Shown here: positions 27,003-36,008 of the stretch, in pieces | Position numbering within the stretch: position 1 is the stretch's first letter | How the letters are laid out: the number at the start of each line of letters is the position of its first letter | Source: Wenzhouxiangella sp042310355 | GTDB taxonomy: Bacteria > Pseudomonadota > Gammaproteobacteria > Xanthomonadales > Wenzhouxiangellaceae | Assembly (NCBI RefSeq): GCF_042310355.1 | Contig: NZ_JBHJMR010000014.1 | Coordinates: 1 to 64,000, forward strand | Reading direction: 5' to 3' | DNA length: 64,000 bases | Program-made: the position numbers and the translations under genes | The notes under the pieces: model-generated | Told to the model about the DNA's origin: nothing | The model's database searches: none | Seen by the model: the letters and a program-made list of their open reading frames with translations, nothing else

Positions 27003-27659
27003 GTGGACGAAAGCACCGACGCGCGAGCGCTTGTACAACGCCAGCGGTCGCTGGCGCGCCGGGTCATCGACCGCGACGACCTGCGCCTGCCGCCCCGACT
27101 CGTGGCCGGTGTCGATGCCGCCTTCCCCGACCGCGGACGCAGCACCCGCGCGGCGGTCGTGGTCATGCGCTACCCGCAGCTGGAAGTGATCGAGACGGTA
27201 ACCCATGAACGGCCGACGGCATTGCCCTACATTCCCGGCCTGCTGTCCTTCCGCGAACTGCCGGCCATCTTCGGCGCGCTGGAGCAGCTGTCGCATTCGC
27301 CCGACCTGGTGCTGTGCGACGGTCAGGGACGCGCCCACCCGAGACGCTTCGGCATTGCCTGCCACCTGGGCGTGACGACGGGGCTGGCGACCATCGGGGT
27401 CGGCAAGAGCCGCCTGTGCGGGCAACACGAAGATCCCGGCAGCGACAAGGGAAGCGTGGTCGATCTGGTGGATGGCGACAAGGTGATCGGCCGGGTGCTG
27501 CGCTCAAGAGACCGCGTGCGGCCCCTCTACATCTCCGTCGGCCATCGCGTCAGCCTGGACACGGCGGTCGAACTCGTGCTGGCCTGCACCCCGCGCTATC
27601 GACTCCCCGAACCGATCAGACACGCCGACCGCCTCGCCGGCCAGCCACCCGCACAGTAG
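27003..27659 (+). CDS. nfi: Endonuclease V
   Basis: Endonuclease V nicks DNA one base past deaminated purines such as hypoxanthine, and also acts on inosine in RNA. I use GTG 27003 (218 residues), two bases after the glnE stop. Family motifs are VAGVDAAFPD with the first catalytic Asp, PYIPGLLSFRELPAI with the catalytic Glu, LVLCDGQGRAHPRRFGIACH, and GVGKSRLCG, with VGHRVSLDTAVELVL near the end. It is the last gene of the amidoligase-hydrolase-glnE-nfi series. Confidence 0.93.
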   Translation: MDESTDARALVQRQRSLARRVIDRDDLRLPPRLVAGVDAAFPDRGRSTRAAVVVMRYPQLEVIETVTHERPTALPYIPGLLSFRELPAIFGALEQLSHSPDLVLCDGQGRAHPRRFGIACHLGVTTGLATIGVGKSRLCGQHEDPGSDKGSVVDLVDGDKVIGRVLRSRDRVRPLYISVGHRVSLDTAVELVLACTPRYRLPEPIRHADRLAGQPPAQ

Positions 27660-27703
27660 CCCTCAACTGCTAACAGTCCAAAGCTCTAACTATCAAATTC
27701 ACT

Positions 27704-27979
27704 AGAAATCGGTTGAGAGCGTAGCGAGCGGGCTGCTGACGGTGGCCGCCGGAGCGGAGGAACCGCAGCGTAGACGATACTACGTGAGGATTCCGAGCAC
27801 GCGTTCAACAGCGCTCCGTCTGGGCTTCTTTCCTTCGGAAAACCGCCAAGACTCCACTGCCTACACGGACGACGGCTACAGCCGAGCGCTCTTTTCGCTC
27901 CGCGAAAACCGCACTCGGCATTCCGCCTGTCCTGCCGGACGCCGTCAGCAGCCCGCGCAGTAGCTCTCAACCGATTTCT
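27704..27979. mobile_element. MITE-like element with 38-bp terminal inverted repeats
   Basis: The left end (27704-27742) and the reverse complement of the right end (27942-27979) match over 17 bases (AGAAATCGGTTGAGAGC), differ over about 8-9 bases, then match over GGGCTGCTGACGG. The 200-bp interior is GC-rich and has no credible gene. This is the layout of a non-autonomous miniature transposable element. The right end touches the gcvH stop codon (27979-27981). I could not see a clear target-site duplication. It fills most of the 319-bp gap between nfi and gcvH. Confidence 0.8.
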
Positions 27980-28368
27980 CAGTTTTCGTCGAGGTGTTCG
28001 CGGTATGCCTCGGCATCCATCAGCTCATCGAGTTCGCCGGGATCGTCGAGCTTGACCGAGAACAGCCAGCCGTCCCCGTAGGGATCGTTGTTGACGATTT
28101 CGGGGGTGTCCGCCAGCGCCTCGTTGACCACGGTGACTTCGCCCGAGACGGGGCAGTAGATGTCGGAGGCGGCCTTGACCGACTCGACCACGGCGCAGGC
28201 ATCGCCCCGGCCAAAGGTCTCGCCCTCTTCGGGCAACTCGACGAAAACCAGATCACCCAGCTGTTCCTGCGCGTGGTCGCTGATACCGACCTTGACCACG
28301 CCTTCTTCTTCCTGGCTGACCCACTCGTGGCTTTCCGCATAGCGCAGATCGGAAGGAATGTCGCTCAT
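27979..28368 (-). CDS. gcvH: Glycine cleavage system H protein
   Basis: The 129-residue H protein carries a lipoyl arm shuttling the aminomethyl group between the P, T and L proteins of glycine cleavage. The lipoylation Lys is in ACAVVESVKAASDIYCPVSG. Upstream are SHEWV near residues 13-17 and VGISDHAQEQLGDLVFVELP, and downstream NDPYGDGWLFSVKLDD, all typical. No gcvT or gcvP lies nearby, so here gcvH is separate. Its stop lies at the edge of the MITE-like element. Confidence 0.97.
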   Translation of the reverse strand: MSDIPSDLRYAESHEWVSQEEEGVVKVGISDHAQEQLGDLVFVELPEEGETFGRGDACAVVESVKAASDIYCPVSGEVTVVNEALADTPEIVNNDPYGDGWLFSVKLDDPGELDELMDAEAYREHLDEN

Positions 28369-28439
28369 GAAGCCGTCCCTTGAGAATTTGCGGAAATTCT
28401 ATCAGCAAACCCGCGCCCTGCCGAGACGCAATCGAGCCC

Positions 28440-28865
28440 TCAGACCCGGGGGCGAAGACAGACGCTACGCCGGCGGCGCAGATTGAGCCAGTGACCGACG
28501 ATCAGGGTCAGCCCGCCGACCGAAGTCAGCGCCGAGGCGGCCAGGGGTGAGAGCACGCTGGCTTCGAGCACGGCAGCGGCCAGCAGCAGGCTCAGCCCGG
28601 CAATCCCGACCCACAGCAGGCCCAGACTGCGATGCGTGCGGTAGCCCAGCCAGAAAGCGCCCAGGCTCAGCGGCAAGATCAGCAGCAACAGCAAGCGATG
28701 GAAGAGATCGCTGCCGAACACGCCCAGCGAAATCATGGGCGCCAGCAGCAGCGTCAGGCTGAGCATCACGCACTGCACCAGGCAGACCGCGGACACGCAG
28801 ATACCCGCACGATCGAGAACCGTACCGCGCGCGACCTGCTCGGGTGACTTGAAGACAACGGCCAT
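28440..28865 (-). CDS. MerC-domain membrane protein
   Basis: This 141-residue protein has four probable membrane helices and the MerC pattern: DRAGICVSAVCLVQCVMLSL at the start of helix 1 with a Cys pair, and a histidine at the following loop. MerC proteins were described as mercury importers, but chromosomal copies often lack mer genes, as here. I start at ATG 28865; an upstream ATG would place the start inside a Zur-like palindrome at 28888-28910. This suggests zinc-responsive control and a possible metal-uptake role, which is inference. Confidence 0.8.
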   Translation of the reverse strand: MAVVFKSPEQVARGTVLDRAGICVSAVCLVQCVMLSLTLLLAPMISLGVFGSDLFHRLLLLLILPLSLGAFWLGYRTHRSLGLLWVGIAGLSLLLAAAVLEASVLSPLAASALTSVGGLTLIVGHWLNLRRRRSVCLRPRV

Positions 28866-28887
28866 GCTGACTGCCTGTTGCTGCGTG

Positions 28888-28910
28888 AAAAGCGTATGAT
28901 ATAACATTTT
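28888..28910 (-). promoter_or_regulatory. Zur-like operator before the MerC gene
   Basis: On the minus strand the site reads AAAATGTTATA, TC-centred, then ATACGCTTTT. One half agrees with the gammaproteobacterial Zur box (AAATGTTATA) and the other is degenerate; about 7 of 11 positions are symmetric. It lies 22 bp before the chosen start. Confidence 0.5.
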
Positions 28911-28974
28911 TGGTCCGGTTGCCACGCGAGCCGGGGCGCCCCCTTAGAATGGCGGCTTTGCCGCGGGCGTCGTC

Positions 28975-30843
28975 ATGCGCGATTTCACGCTTCCCCCAAT
29001 CCGCGAGGCCAGGATCGGCTGGCAAGGCGATACACCCTTCGCCGAGGATTTCGGCGACAGCTACTACATGCCCGGTCACGGTGCGGCCGAGAGCCGCGCG
29101 GTGTTCATCGACGCCAGCAAGCTGCCGCAGCGGTTCGCCGAGCTGCCCGACGACGGGCTGTTCGTCATCGGCGAGACCGGCTTCGGCACCGGCCTCAACG
29201 CCCTGCTGGCGGCCGATTGTTTCTCGCGGCACGCGCCGCCCTCGGCGCGCTTGCACTTCGTCTCGGCCGAGCTTCATCCACTCTCGCGCGAGGACCTGGC
29301 CTTCGCGCTTTCGCAATGGCCCGAACTGGCCGGTCCGGCCAGAGCGCTGCGGGCAGCATGGCCGCCGCCGGCACCCGGGTTCCATCGAGTCCGCCTGTCC
29401 GAGCGCGTGGAACTGACCCTGATGTTCGGCGATGCCGAAACGATGTGGGCGCACGGACCGAGAGATGTCGACGCGTGGTTCCTCGACGGTTTCGCGCCGG
29501 CGCGCAACCCGGGGCTCTGGTCCGAGCGCCTCTTCCGGACCCTCGCCGGGCGCGCCCGTCCCGGCGCAACGGTCGCGACGTTCACCGCCGCCGGGGCGGT
29601 GCGGCGCAGCCTGGAATCGGCCGGATTCGGAGTCGAGCGACACGCCGGTTTCGGGCACAAGCGCCACCGGCTGACGGCCCGCGCGCCGGGCGACTGGACG
29701 CCGCAGAAAGCCCGGCGCGGCGAGGCGGTCGTTGTCGGCGCCGGCCTGGCCGGCAGCACCACCGCCCGGGCGCTGGCCGAGCGCGGCTGGCGGGTTCGCG
29801 TACTCGACCCGGCAGTCGCCGCTCCGGCGCCGTCCGCCCTGGCCGCCGTGCTCTACGCCACCGCCAGCCATCACCTCAATGCCCAGAACCGCTTCTATTT
29901 CGGCGCCCTGCTGCAGGCACAGCGCTGGCTCCGCCGCCTGGGCTTCCCGCGCGATGCGCGCGATGGCCGGCTCGAAGACGTCGTCCAGCACCTGGTCGAT
30001 CCGCGGGTGGCCGAAAAAACGCATCGGGCCGTGGACAGCGGGGCATGGCCGCGGGAAATGCTCTCGCCGGAAGGGGCAGGTAGCGTCCGCATCCATGGCG
30101 CCGGGTGCCTGCGGCCGACCGCGTGGTGTCGTTTCCTGCTGGATCATCCCGACATCACGACCCGCGCCGACAGCGTCGAGTCGCTGGCCAGCGGGGATTC
30201 GGTCAGGCTGCGACTGGCATCAGGCGATTGGCTCGAGGCGGACACCGCCGTGCTGTGCACCGCCGGCGCAAGCCGCCGATTCACGGGGCTGGGCTGGCTG
30301 CCGCTGCGGATCGTTCGCGGCCAGGTCACTTTCTGCCGCGCCACGGCGGCCAGTCGGCGCTGGGGGGAAGTGCACTGCCATACCGGCTACGTCACGCCGG
30401 CCTTCGAGGGCCTGCACAGCGTGGGCGCCACCTTTGATCGCCAGCGCCAGGCTCCCGTGATCGATCCCGTCGACAACCAGCACAACCTGGCCGAACTGGA
30501 GCGCAACATCCCGGCGCTCTGGCGAGCCCTGGGCGGCGGCGATATCGAGGTCGTCGGTCAACATGCCGGCCTGCGCTGCCAATCGGGCGACTGGCTGCCC
30601 CTGGTCGGTCCCTGCCCGGATCCCGCCGCGAATCCGCACACGCTGGACGAACGCGTCTGGCTCAACATCGCCCACGGATCGAAGGGGCTCAGCCACACGC
30701 CGCTGTGCGCCGACCTCATCGCCGATCTACTCTCCGGCCTGCCAACGGCCGCGGATGATGGGGTCATCGCCTCACTCGCGCCCGAACGATTCATCGAGCG
30801 CCGGCGCCGGCGCGATCCCGACTGGCGACCCGACCATCACTGA
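28975..30843 (+). CDS. mnmC: Bifunctional tRNA wobble-uridine enzyme MnmC
   Basis: MnmC finishes mnm5s2U at position 34 of certain tRNAs. The N-terminal part (about 1-240) is a SAM methyltransferase of the MnmC2 type with VIGETGFGTGLNALLA and the DAWFLDGFAPARNPGLW signature. The C-terminal part (about 250-620) is an FAD oxidoreductase starting with VVVGAGLAGSTTARALAERG and ending with LNIAHGSKGLSHTPLCADLI. At 622 residues it is slightly shorter than the E. coli enzyme (668). It is convergent with the lipocalin gene, the two ends overlapping by 7 bp. Confidence 0.95.
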   Translation: MRDFTLPPIREARIGWQGDTPFAEDFGDSYYMPGHGAAESRAVFIDASKLPQRFAELPDDGLFVIGETGFGTGLNALLAADCFSRHAPPSARLHFVSAELHPLSREDLAFALSQWPELAGPARALRAAWPPPAPGFHRVRLSERVELTLMFGDAETMWAHGPRDVDAWFLDGFAPARNPGLWSERLFRTLAGRARPGATVATFTAAGAVRRSLESAGFGVERHAGFGHKRHRLTARAPGDWTPQKARRGEAVVVGAGLAGSTTARALAERGWRVRVLDPAVAAPAPSALAAVLYATASHHLNAQNRFYFGALLQAQRWLRRLGFPRDARDGRLEDVVQHLVDPRVAEKTHRAVDSGAWPREMLSPEGAGSVRIHGAGCLRPTAWCRFLLDHPDITTRADSVESLASGDSVRLRLASGDWLEADTAVLCTAGASRRFTGLGWLPLRIVRGQVTFCRATAASRRWGEVHCHTGYVTPAFEGLHSVGATFDRQRQAPVIDPVDNQHNLAELERNIPALWRALGGGDIEVVGQHAGLRCQSGDWLPLVGPCPDPAANPHTLDERVWLNIAHGSKGLSHTPLCADLIADLLSGLPTAADDGVIASLAPERFIERRRRRDPDWRPDHH

Positions 30844-31388
30844 AACCCCGGCTGGCCGACCTGCCCCGGCCTTTGCGGCACCTTCTCGACCCGGGACGGA
30901 TCGAAGCCGCGGGCAGCCAGCAGATCGAGCAGGGCCTGGTAGCGTTCTGCGGGAAGCTCGGGCTCGCGCGCCATGATCCAGGCGTACTCGCGCGAGGGAT
31001 GGCCGACCACCGCCCAACGGTAGTCGTCGTCGAGACCAATGATGTAGTAGCCGAACCGGATCGGCCAGTAGAACTGAACCTTCCATTGCGCGTTGCTTTC
31101 CTCGTCGACGACCCAGGCCACGCCCTGCATTTCTTCCTCCGGCGAGTCGAAACTGCCGTCGCGGTAGCGGTAGATGTCGTCGATTCGTCCATCCTCGCGC
31201 ATCCGGTAGATGGCCCGCCCGGCGACATTGCCGCGCTCGCCGAAGTAGGGAATGTTGGCAATCACGTACCACTGCCCCATGTAGCGCTCGAGATCGACCC
31301 GCTCCACGGTTTCCAGCGGCGGCCCGCCCCGCATCATCGCGCAGCCCGACAGCGCCAGCAGCGCGAGTATGGCGAAGAATTGTTTCAT
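30837..31388 (-). CDS. blc: Outer-membrane lipoprotein of the bacterial lipocalin family (Blc)
   Basis: This 183-residue lipoprotein (start at ATG 31388) has a signal peptide ending in the lipobox LALSGC, so it is lipidated and probably outer-membrane anchored. The lipocalin signature is YMGQWYVIANIPYF just after the signal, and the barrel continues with WKVQFYWPIRFGYYIIGLDD and EYAWIMARE, matching Blc. Blc-type proteins bind lipids or lysophospholipids and are often induced by envelope stress. It precedes no obvious operon partner and overlaps mnmC tail to tail. Confidence 0.92.
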   Translation of the reverse strand: MKQFFAILALLALSGCAMMRGGPPLETVERVDLERYMGQWYVIANIPYFGERGNVAGRAIYRMREDGRIDDIYRYRDGSFDSPEEEMQGVAWVVDEESNAQWKVQFYWPIRFGYYIIGLDDDYRWAVVGHPSREYAWIMAREPELPAERYQALLDLLAARGFDPSRVEKVPQRPGQVGQPGFQ

Positions 31389-31463
31389 TTCGATGCTCCG
31401 TTCCACGAATGCCGCGAAACGTAGCGCCTGGACCGTGAAGGAAAGTGCAGGGGGAAAGAGAAA

Positions 31464-31539
31464 TGGTGCCGGCTGAGGGAGTCGAACCCCCGACCCTCTG
31501 ATTACAAATCAGATGCTCTACCTACTGAGCTAAACCGGC
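31464..31539 (-). tRNA. tRNA-Thr (anticodon TGT)
   Basis: On the minus strand a 76-base cloverleaf runs GCCGGTT (acceptor), TAGCTCAGTAGGTAGAGC (D arm), anticodon arm TCTGA-TTTGTAA-TCAGA, GTTCGACTC-type T arm, and the matching acceptor strand with an encoded CCA. The anticodon TGT reads ACA/ACG threonine codons. No other intact tRNA is in the window. Confidence 0.97.
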
Positions 31540-31562
31540 GTTTGGGTCAAATGAATTGCCAC

Positions 31563-31673
31563 AATTGACTTGGGAGTCAATTCTAATCGTTTCGGTAGTG
31601 CGGTTTTCAAGCGAAGCTTGAAAGAAGCGCTGCCGAATCTCCGCAACAGCTCTACCAACTGAGCTGAGCCGGC
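31563..31673 (-). pseudogene. Truncated tRNA 5' half with two hairpins upstream of tRNA-Thr
   Basis: At 31649-31673 (minus strand) the sequence GCCGGCTCAGCTCAGTTGG plus TAGAGC matches the 5' acceptor and D arm of the nearby tRNA-Thr with three differences, then diverges with no anticodon or T arm. Between it and the tRNA lie two perfect hairpins, TTTCAAGC-GAA-GCTTGAAA (31605-31623) and AATTGACT-TGGG-AGTCAATT (31563-31582). It looks like a decayed tRNA copy or a recombination scar. Confidence 0.6.
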
Positions 31674-31744
31674 AACACGTACATTTTACCCAAACCTGGC
31701 GGATTGGACAGCGCCCTTAGGGCTGCCGTGCGTAATCGGCCCAC

Positions 31745-31767
31745 AAGATGTATACTATATGCATGAT
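31745..31767 (+). promoter_or_regulatory. NsrR-type operator
   Basis: The 23-bp site starts AAGATGTAT and ends with ATGCATGAT, close to the NsrR consensus (AAGATGYATTT, N, AAATRCATCTT): about 9 of 11 in the first half and 8 of 11 in the second. A TATACT -10-like hexamer lies within it. It sits 23 bp before the start of the operon that encodes NsrR itself. Confidence 0.78.
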
Positions 31768-31789
31768 TAGTGTGGGGAGCTTCACTGAC

Positions 31790-32212
31790 ATGAAGGCGCG
31801 TCCCGGGCATTCGACTCACCGGCTGGTGTATCTGTCGCTTGCCTACGGCTTTGTCGGCCTCGGAGCGATCGGCGCCATCCTGCCGGTCATGCCGACCACG
31901 CCGTTCCTGCTGTTGGCGCTGTGGGCCGCGGCGCGCTCGTCGCCGAGGCTGCGCTTCAAGCTTTACCGCCATCCGCGCTACGGCCAGTCGCTGCGCGCCT
32001 GGCATCGGCACGGTGCCGTGCCCGCTCGCGCCAAACTGGCCGCCTGCCTGCTCATGGCCGTCAGCCTGTGGGTGTTGTGGCTGAGCGGCGCAGCGCCCTT
32101 CGTGCTGACCACGGTCGCGCTGTTTTTCACCGCCGTGGCCACCTTCATTCTCTCCCGCCCCACTCACACGACCCAGCCCGACGATCCACGCCGATGCAAC
32201 CTGAATCGATAG
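31790..32212 (+). CDS. DUF454 (YbaN-like) inner-membrane protein
   Basis: The 140-residue protein has the DUF454 pattern: a hydrophobic stretch GFVGLGAIGAILPVMPTTPF near residues 19-38, then basic loops with YRHPRYGQSLRAW, then two more membrane helices. Function is unknown; the family is often found with respiratory or nitric-oxide genes. I start at ATG 31790 behind GGGGAG; an ATG at 31748 lies inside the NsrR box. It overlaps nnrS by 19 bp and is the first gene of the NsrR operon. Confidence 0.86.
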   Translation: MKARPGHSTHRLVYLSLAYGFVGLGAIGAILPVMPTTPFLLLALWAAARSSPRLRFKLYRHPRYGQSLRAWHRHGAVPARAKLAACLLMAVSLWVLWLSGAAPFVLTTVALFFTAVATFILSRPTHTTQPDDPRRCNLNR

Positions 32213-33393
32213 CCGTCTCGCGTCCGACGGCGCTTTGGGCCTACCCTTTCCGGCCCTTCTTCGCTGCCACCGCGATCTACGCGATCGCGGGCATTGGCGC
32301 CTGGCTCGGCGTTCTGCTGCTGGGCTGGCCGCTGGCGGGTAGCTACCTGCCGATGCAGTGGCACAGCCACGAAATGCTCTTCGGAATGGTGGCCGCCGCC
32401 GTTGCCGGCTTCCTGCTCACCGCCATGTGCAACTGGACCGGCGCCGCACCGCTGTCGGGCTCGAAGCTGCAGATGCTGTTCGGTCTGTGGCTGGCGGGCC
32501 GGGTCGCGATGTGGCTCTCCAACTGGCTGCCGCTGGCGCTGGTGGCAGTGATCGACCTGACCTTCCTGGCAGCGGTCGCCGTCTACGCCGGCCGGGTCAT
32601 CATCGGCTCGGGCAGTTTCCGCAATCTGCCGCTGGTCGCCGTGGTCAGCGCACTGTGGCTGGCCAACCTGCTCTTTCACGCCGCGGTATTGAATGGCGAT
32701 CCCGCCCTGGTGCAGCGCGCGGAACTAGGCGCCATGCTCCTGATCGTGATGTTGATCGTGATCATCGGCGGCCGCATCACGCCGGCGTTCACGCGCAACT
32801 GGATGATGCGCGGGCAGATCGATCCCGCCTGCGTGAAGACCCGGCCCTGGGCCGAGGCTGCCAGCATCAGTGCGACGGCCTTGCTGGCCCTGCTCCTTCT
32901 GGCCGGCGCACCCGCCGCCGTCGCGGCCGGCATGGCGGCTGTCGCCGGCCTGGCCAATGCAATCCGGGTGATCGGATGGAGCGGCTGGCGCGCGCGACGG
33001 GAGCCGCTGGTGTGGATCCTGCACGCCGGCTATGCCTGGATCCCGCTGGGCCTGCTGCTGATGGCGGTGGCCTACGGCTTGCCCGGCATTCCGCGAACGG
33101 CCTGGCTTCACGCCCTGGGACCGGGTGCAATGGCCGTGATGATCGTCGGTGTCATGACGCGTGTCGCGCTCGGCCATACCGGGCGAGACCTCGAGCTGCC
33201 GCGCGGCGCGGTTGCCTGCTATGCGTTGATTCTCATCGCCGCACTCGTTCGCCTGGCCACGGCGCTCGACTGGATGCCCTGGCGCCTCGGAGTGACGACC
33301 ACGACCGCCGCATGGGCGGGCGCCTTCGGGGTATTTCTTTGGATTTACCTGCCGATCCTGGTCGCCCCGCGCGCCGACGGCCGTCCCGGCTGA
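32194..33393 (+). CDS. nnrS: NnrS family haem- and copper-containing membrane protein
   Basis: NnrS is a 12-helix membrane protein that protects cells from nitric-oxide stress. The 399-residue product has the family start ALWAYPFRPFFAATAIYAI, the His motif LPMQWHSHEMLFGM, and IIGGRITPAFTRNW near the middle, followed by VMTRVALGHTGRDL. The start at ATG 32194 overlaps the DUF454 gene and is 11 bp upstream of nsrR's own start after its end. Expression is expected to be derepressed when nitric oxide damages the Fe-S cluster of NsrR. Confidence 0.95.
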   Translation: MQPESIAVSRPTALWAYPFRPFFAATAIYAIAGIGAWLGVLLLGWPLAGSYLPMQWHSHEMLFGMVAAAVAGFLLTAMCNWTGAAPLSGSKLQMLFGLWLAGRVAMWLSNWLPLALVAVIDLTFLAAVAVYAGRVIIGSGSFRNLPLVAVVSALWLANLLFHAAVLNGDPALVQRAELGAMLLIVMLIVIIGGRITPAFTRNWMMRGQIDPACVKTRPWAEAASISATALLALLLLAGAPAAVAAGMAAVAGLANAIRVIGWSGWRARREPLVWILHAGYAWIPLGLLLMAVAYGLPGIPRTAWLHALGPGAMAVMIVGVMTRVALGHTGRDLELPRGAVACYALILIAALVRLATALDWMPWRLGVTTTTAAWAGAFGVFLWIYLPILVAPRADGRPG

Positions 33394-33403
33394 GCATCCC
33401 GCC

Positions 33404-33847
33404 ATGCGACTGACACACCACGCCGACCTGGCCCTTCGCGTGCTCATGCACCTGGCGCTGAGCGGTGACCGCCGCGTGACGATCCAGGAGGTCTCCGAGG
33501 CCTTCGGCATTTCCCGCAATCACCTGATGAAGGTCGCCCATCAGCTCGCCGGCCTGGGCTACGTCGAGTCGACGCGCGGCAGCGGCGGCGGCATTCGCCT
33601 GGGTGCGGCCCCGGAGACCATGGTCATCGGGCGCGTCCTGCGCGACATGGAACCCGACTTCGGCCTGGTCGAGTGCTTCCGCCCGGAGAACCGCTGCATC
33701 ATCACGCCGGCTTGCGCCCTGCCGCGCATGCTCGACGAAGCGCTGCGCGCCTTTCTCGACGTGCTCGACGGCTACACGCTTGCCGACCTGGTCACGCCCG
33801 AAATCGCGCCGGAAATGGCCCGCCTCCTGAAGCTCCGCATCGAATAG
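33404..33847 (+). CDS. nsrR: Nitric-oxide-sensing Rrf2 repressor NsrR
   Basis: NsrR is an iron-sulfur repressor released from DNA by nitric oxide. The 147-residue product has a winged helix (LTHHADLALRVLMHLAL, then ISRNHLMKVAHQLAGLGYVE) and the cluster-binding Cys91, Cys98 and Cys104 in VECFRPENRCIITPACALP, a CX6CX5C spacing as in neisserial NsrR. Asp8, a cluster ligand in Streptomyces NsrR, is present. It is the last gene of the DUF454-nnrS-nsrR operon and probably represses itself through the box at 31745-31767. Confidence 0.95.
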   Translation: MRLTHHADLALRVLMHLALSGDRRVTIQEVSEAFGISRNHLMKVAHQLAGLGYVESTRGSGGGIRLGAAPETMVIGRVLRDMEPDFGLVECFRPENRCIITPACALPRMLDEALRAFLDVLDGYTLADLVTPEIAPEMARLLKLRIE

Positions 33848-33904
33848 CCATCGAGTGCCCCATTAGCCGGCAATCGAGGGCGCGCAACGGTACAATCTCG
33901 CGCC

Positions 33905-34696
33905 ATGGAACTGATCGATATCGGCTGCAACCTCACCCACGACTCCTTCGACGCCGATCGCGAGACGGTCATCGAGACCGCCCGCCAGGCCGGCGTGGCG
34001 CAGATGGTCGTCACCGGGGCGACGGAGGCGGGTAGCGTCCAGGCGCGAGAGCTGGCCGCTGAATGGCCCGGCGTCCTGTTCGCCACCGCCGGCGTCCACC
34101 CGCATCACGCCGAAGCGGTTACCGGCGAGAGCCTGAGCGTCCTGGCCGACTTGCACGAAGCGAACAACGTGGTCGCCGTGGGCGAATGCGGGCTCGACTA
34201 CTTTCGCGACTTTTCCCCGCGCCCGGCGCAGCGCAGGGCCTTCGAAAAGCAGCTCGAACTGGCCGTCGACTGCGGCAAGCCGGTATTCCTGCACCAGCGC
34301 GATGCCCACGACGACTTCGTGGCGATTTTCCGCGAGTTTCGTCCGCAGCTGGCCGGCGCGGTCGTGCACTGCTTCACCGACACCCGCGATGCCATGCTGG
34401 AATACCTGGAGATGGACTGCCACATCGGGATTACCGGCTGGATCTGCGACGAGCGTCGCGGCCGGCACCTGAAGGATTTCGTGCACGAGATTCCCGCCGA
34501 GCGCCTGATGCTCGAGACCGACGCGCCCTACCTCAAGCCGCGCAACATGAAACCGAAGATCAAGACCCGCCGCAACGAGCCGCAGTGGCTACCCTGGATC
34601 GCCGGCACCGTCGCCGCCTGCCGAGGCACCAGCCCCGATCAGCTGGCCGAGGAGACCACCACCACGGCGCGGCGCTTCTTTCGCTTGACCGGCTAG
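33905..34696 (+). CDS. tatD: TatD family metal-dependent hydrolase
   Basis: TatD enzymes are TIM-barrel deoxyribonucleases acting from the 3' end of DNA. The 263-residue product carries metal ligands in DIGCNLTH at the N-terminus, GVHPHHAE near residue 64, GECGLDYF near 95, HQRDAHDDF near 132, VVHCFTD near 155, and MLETDAPYLKPRNMKP near 202-217, the last typical of the TatD subgroup. It is preceded by 57 bp after nsrR and may share its transcript, although function does not suggest a link. Confidence 0.94.
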   Translation: MELIDIGCNLTHDSFDADRETVIETARQAGVAQMVVTGATEAGSVQARELAAEWPGVLFATAGVHPHHAEAVTGESLSVLADLHEANNVVAVGECGLDYFRDFSPRPAQRRAFEKQLELAVDCGKPVFLHQRDAHDDFVAIFREFRPQLAGAVVHCFTDTRDAMLEYLEMDCHIGITGWICDERRGRHLKDFVHEIPAERLMLETDAPYLKPRNMKPKIKTRRNEPQWLPWIAGTVAACRGTSPDQLAEETTTTARRFFRLTG

Positions 34697-34779
34697 TGGG
34701 CCATGCGGCCCCGACCTACACCGCCACGCATCAGGCGTTTTGGTCATTCGAAACTTCGGATTTCGAGTTTGTTTCGAAT
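34696..34779. repeat. Degenerate REP-like palindrome and TTCGAA inverted repeat after tatD
   Basis: GTGGGCC and GGCCCCGACCTAC at 34696-34719 resemble one arm pair of the REP-like elements near 22 kb. Then ATTCGAAAC (34746-34754) and GTTTCGAAT (34771-34779) form a perfect 9-bp inverted repeat between convergent tatD and the desaturase. The latter could act as a bidirectional terminator or stabilising hairpin. Confidence 0.6.
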
Positions 34780-34810
34780 TTGGCGCTTGAGATTTGGTGC
34801 TTTCCCCGCG

Positions 34811-35938
<1,128 letters not shown>

Positions 35939-36008
35939 ATGCTGCGTTGTTTCCTTGGGATTTCGGCTTCGCGTCGTTTCATGGTCGAGCGACCCGCCGA
36001 AACCCGAA

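Noticed and set aside
31649..31673. Second tRNA gene.
   Set aside because: Only the 5' acceptor and D arm are present; no anticodon or T arm can be folded.
31748..31789. Upstream ATG as start of the DUF454 gene.
   Set aside because: It lies inside the NsrR-type operator; ATG 31790 has a GGGGAG site and fits the family start.
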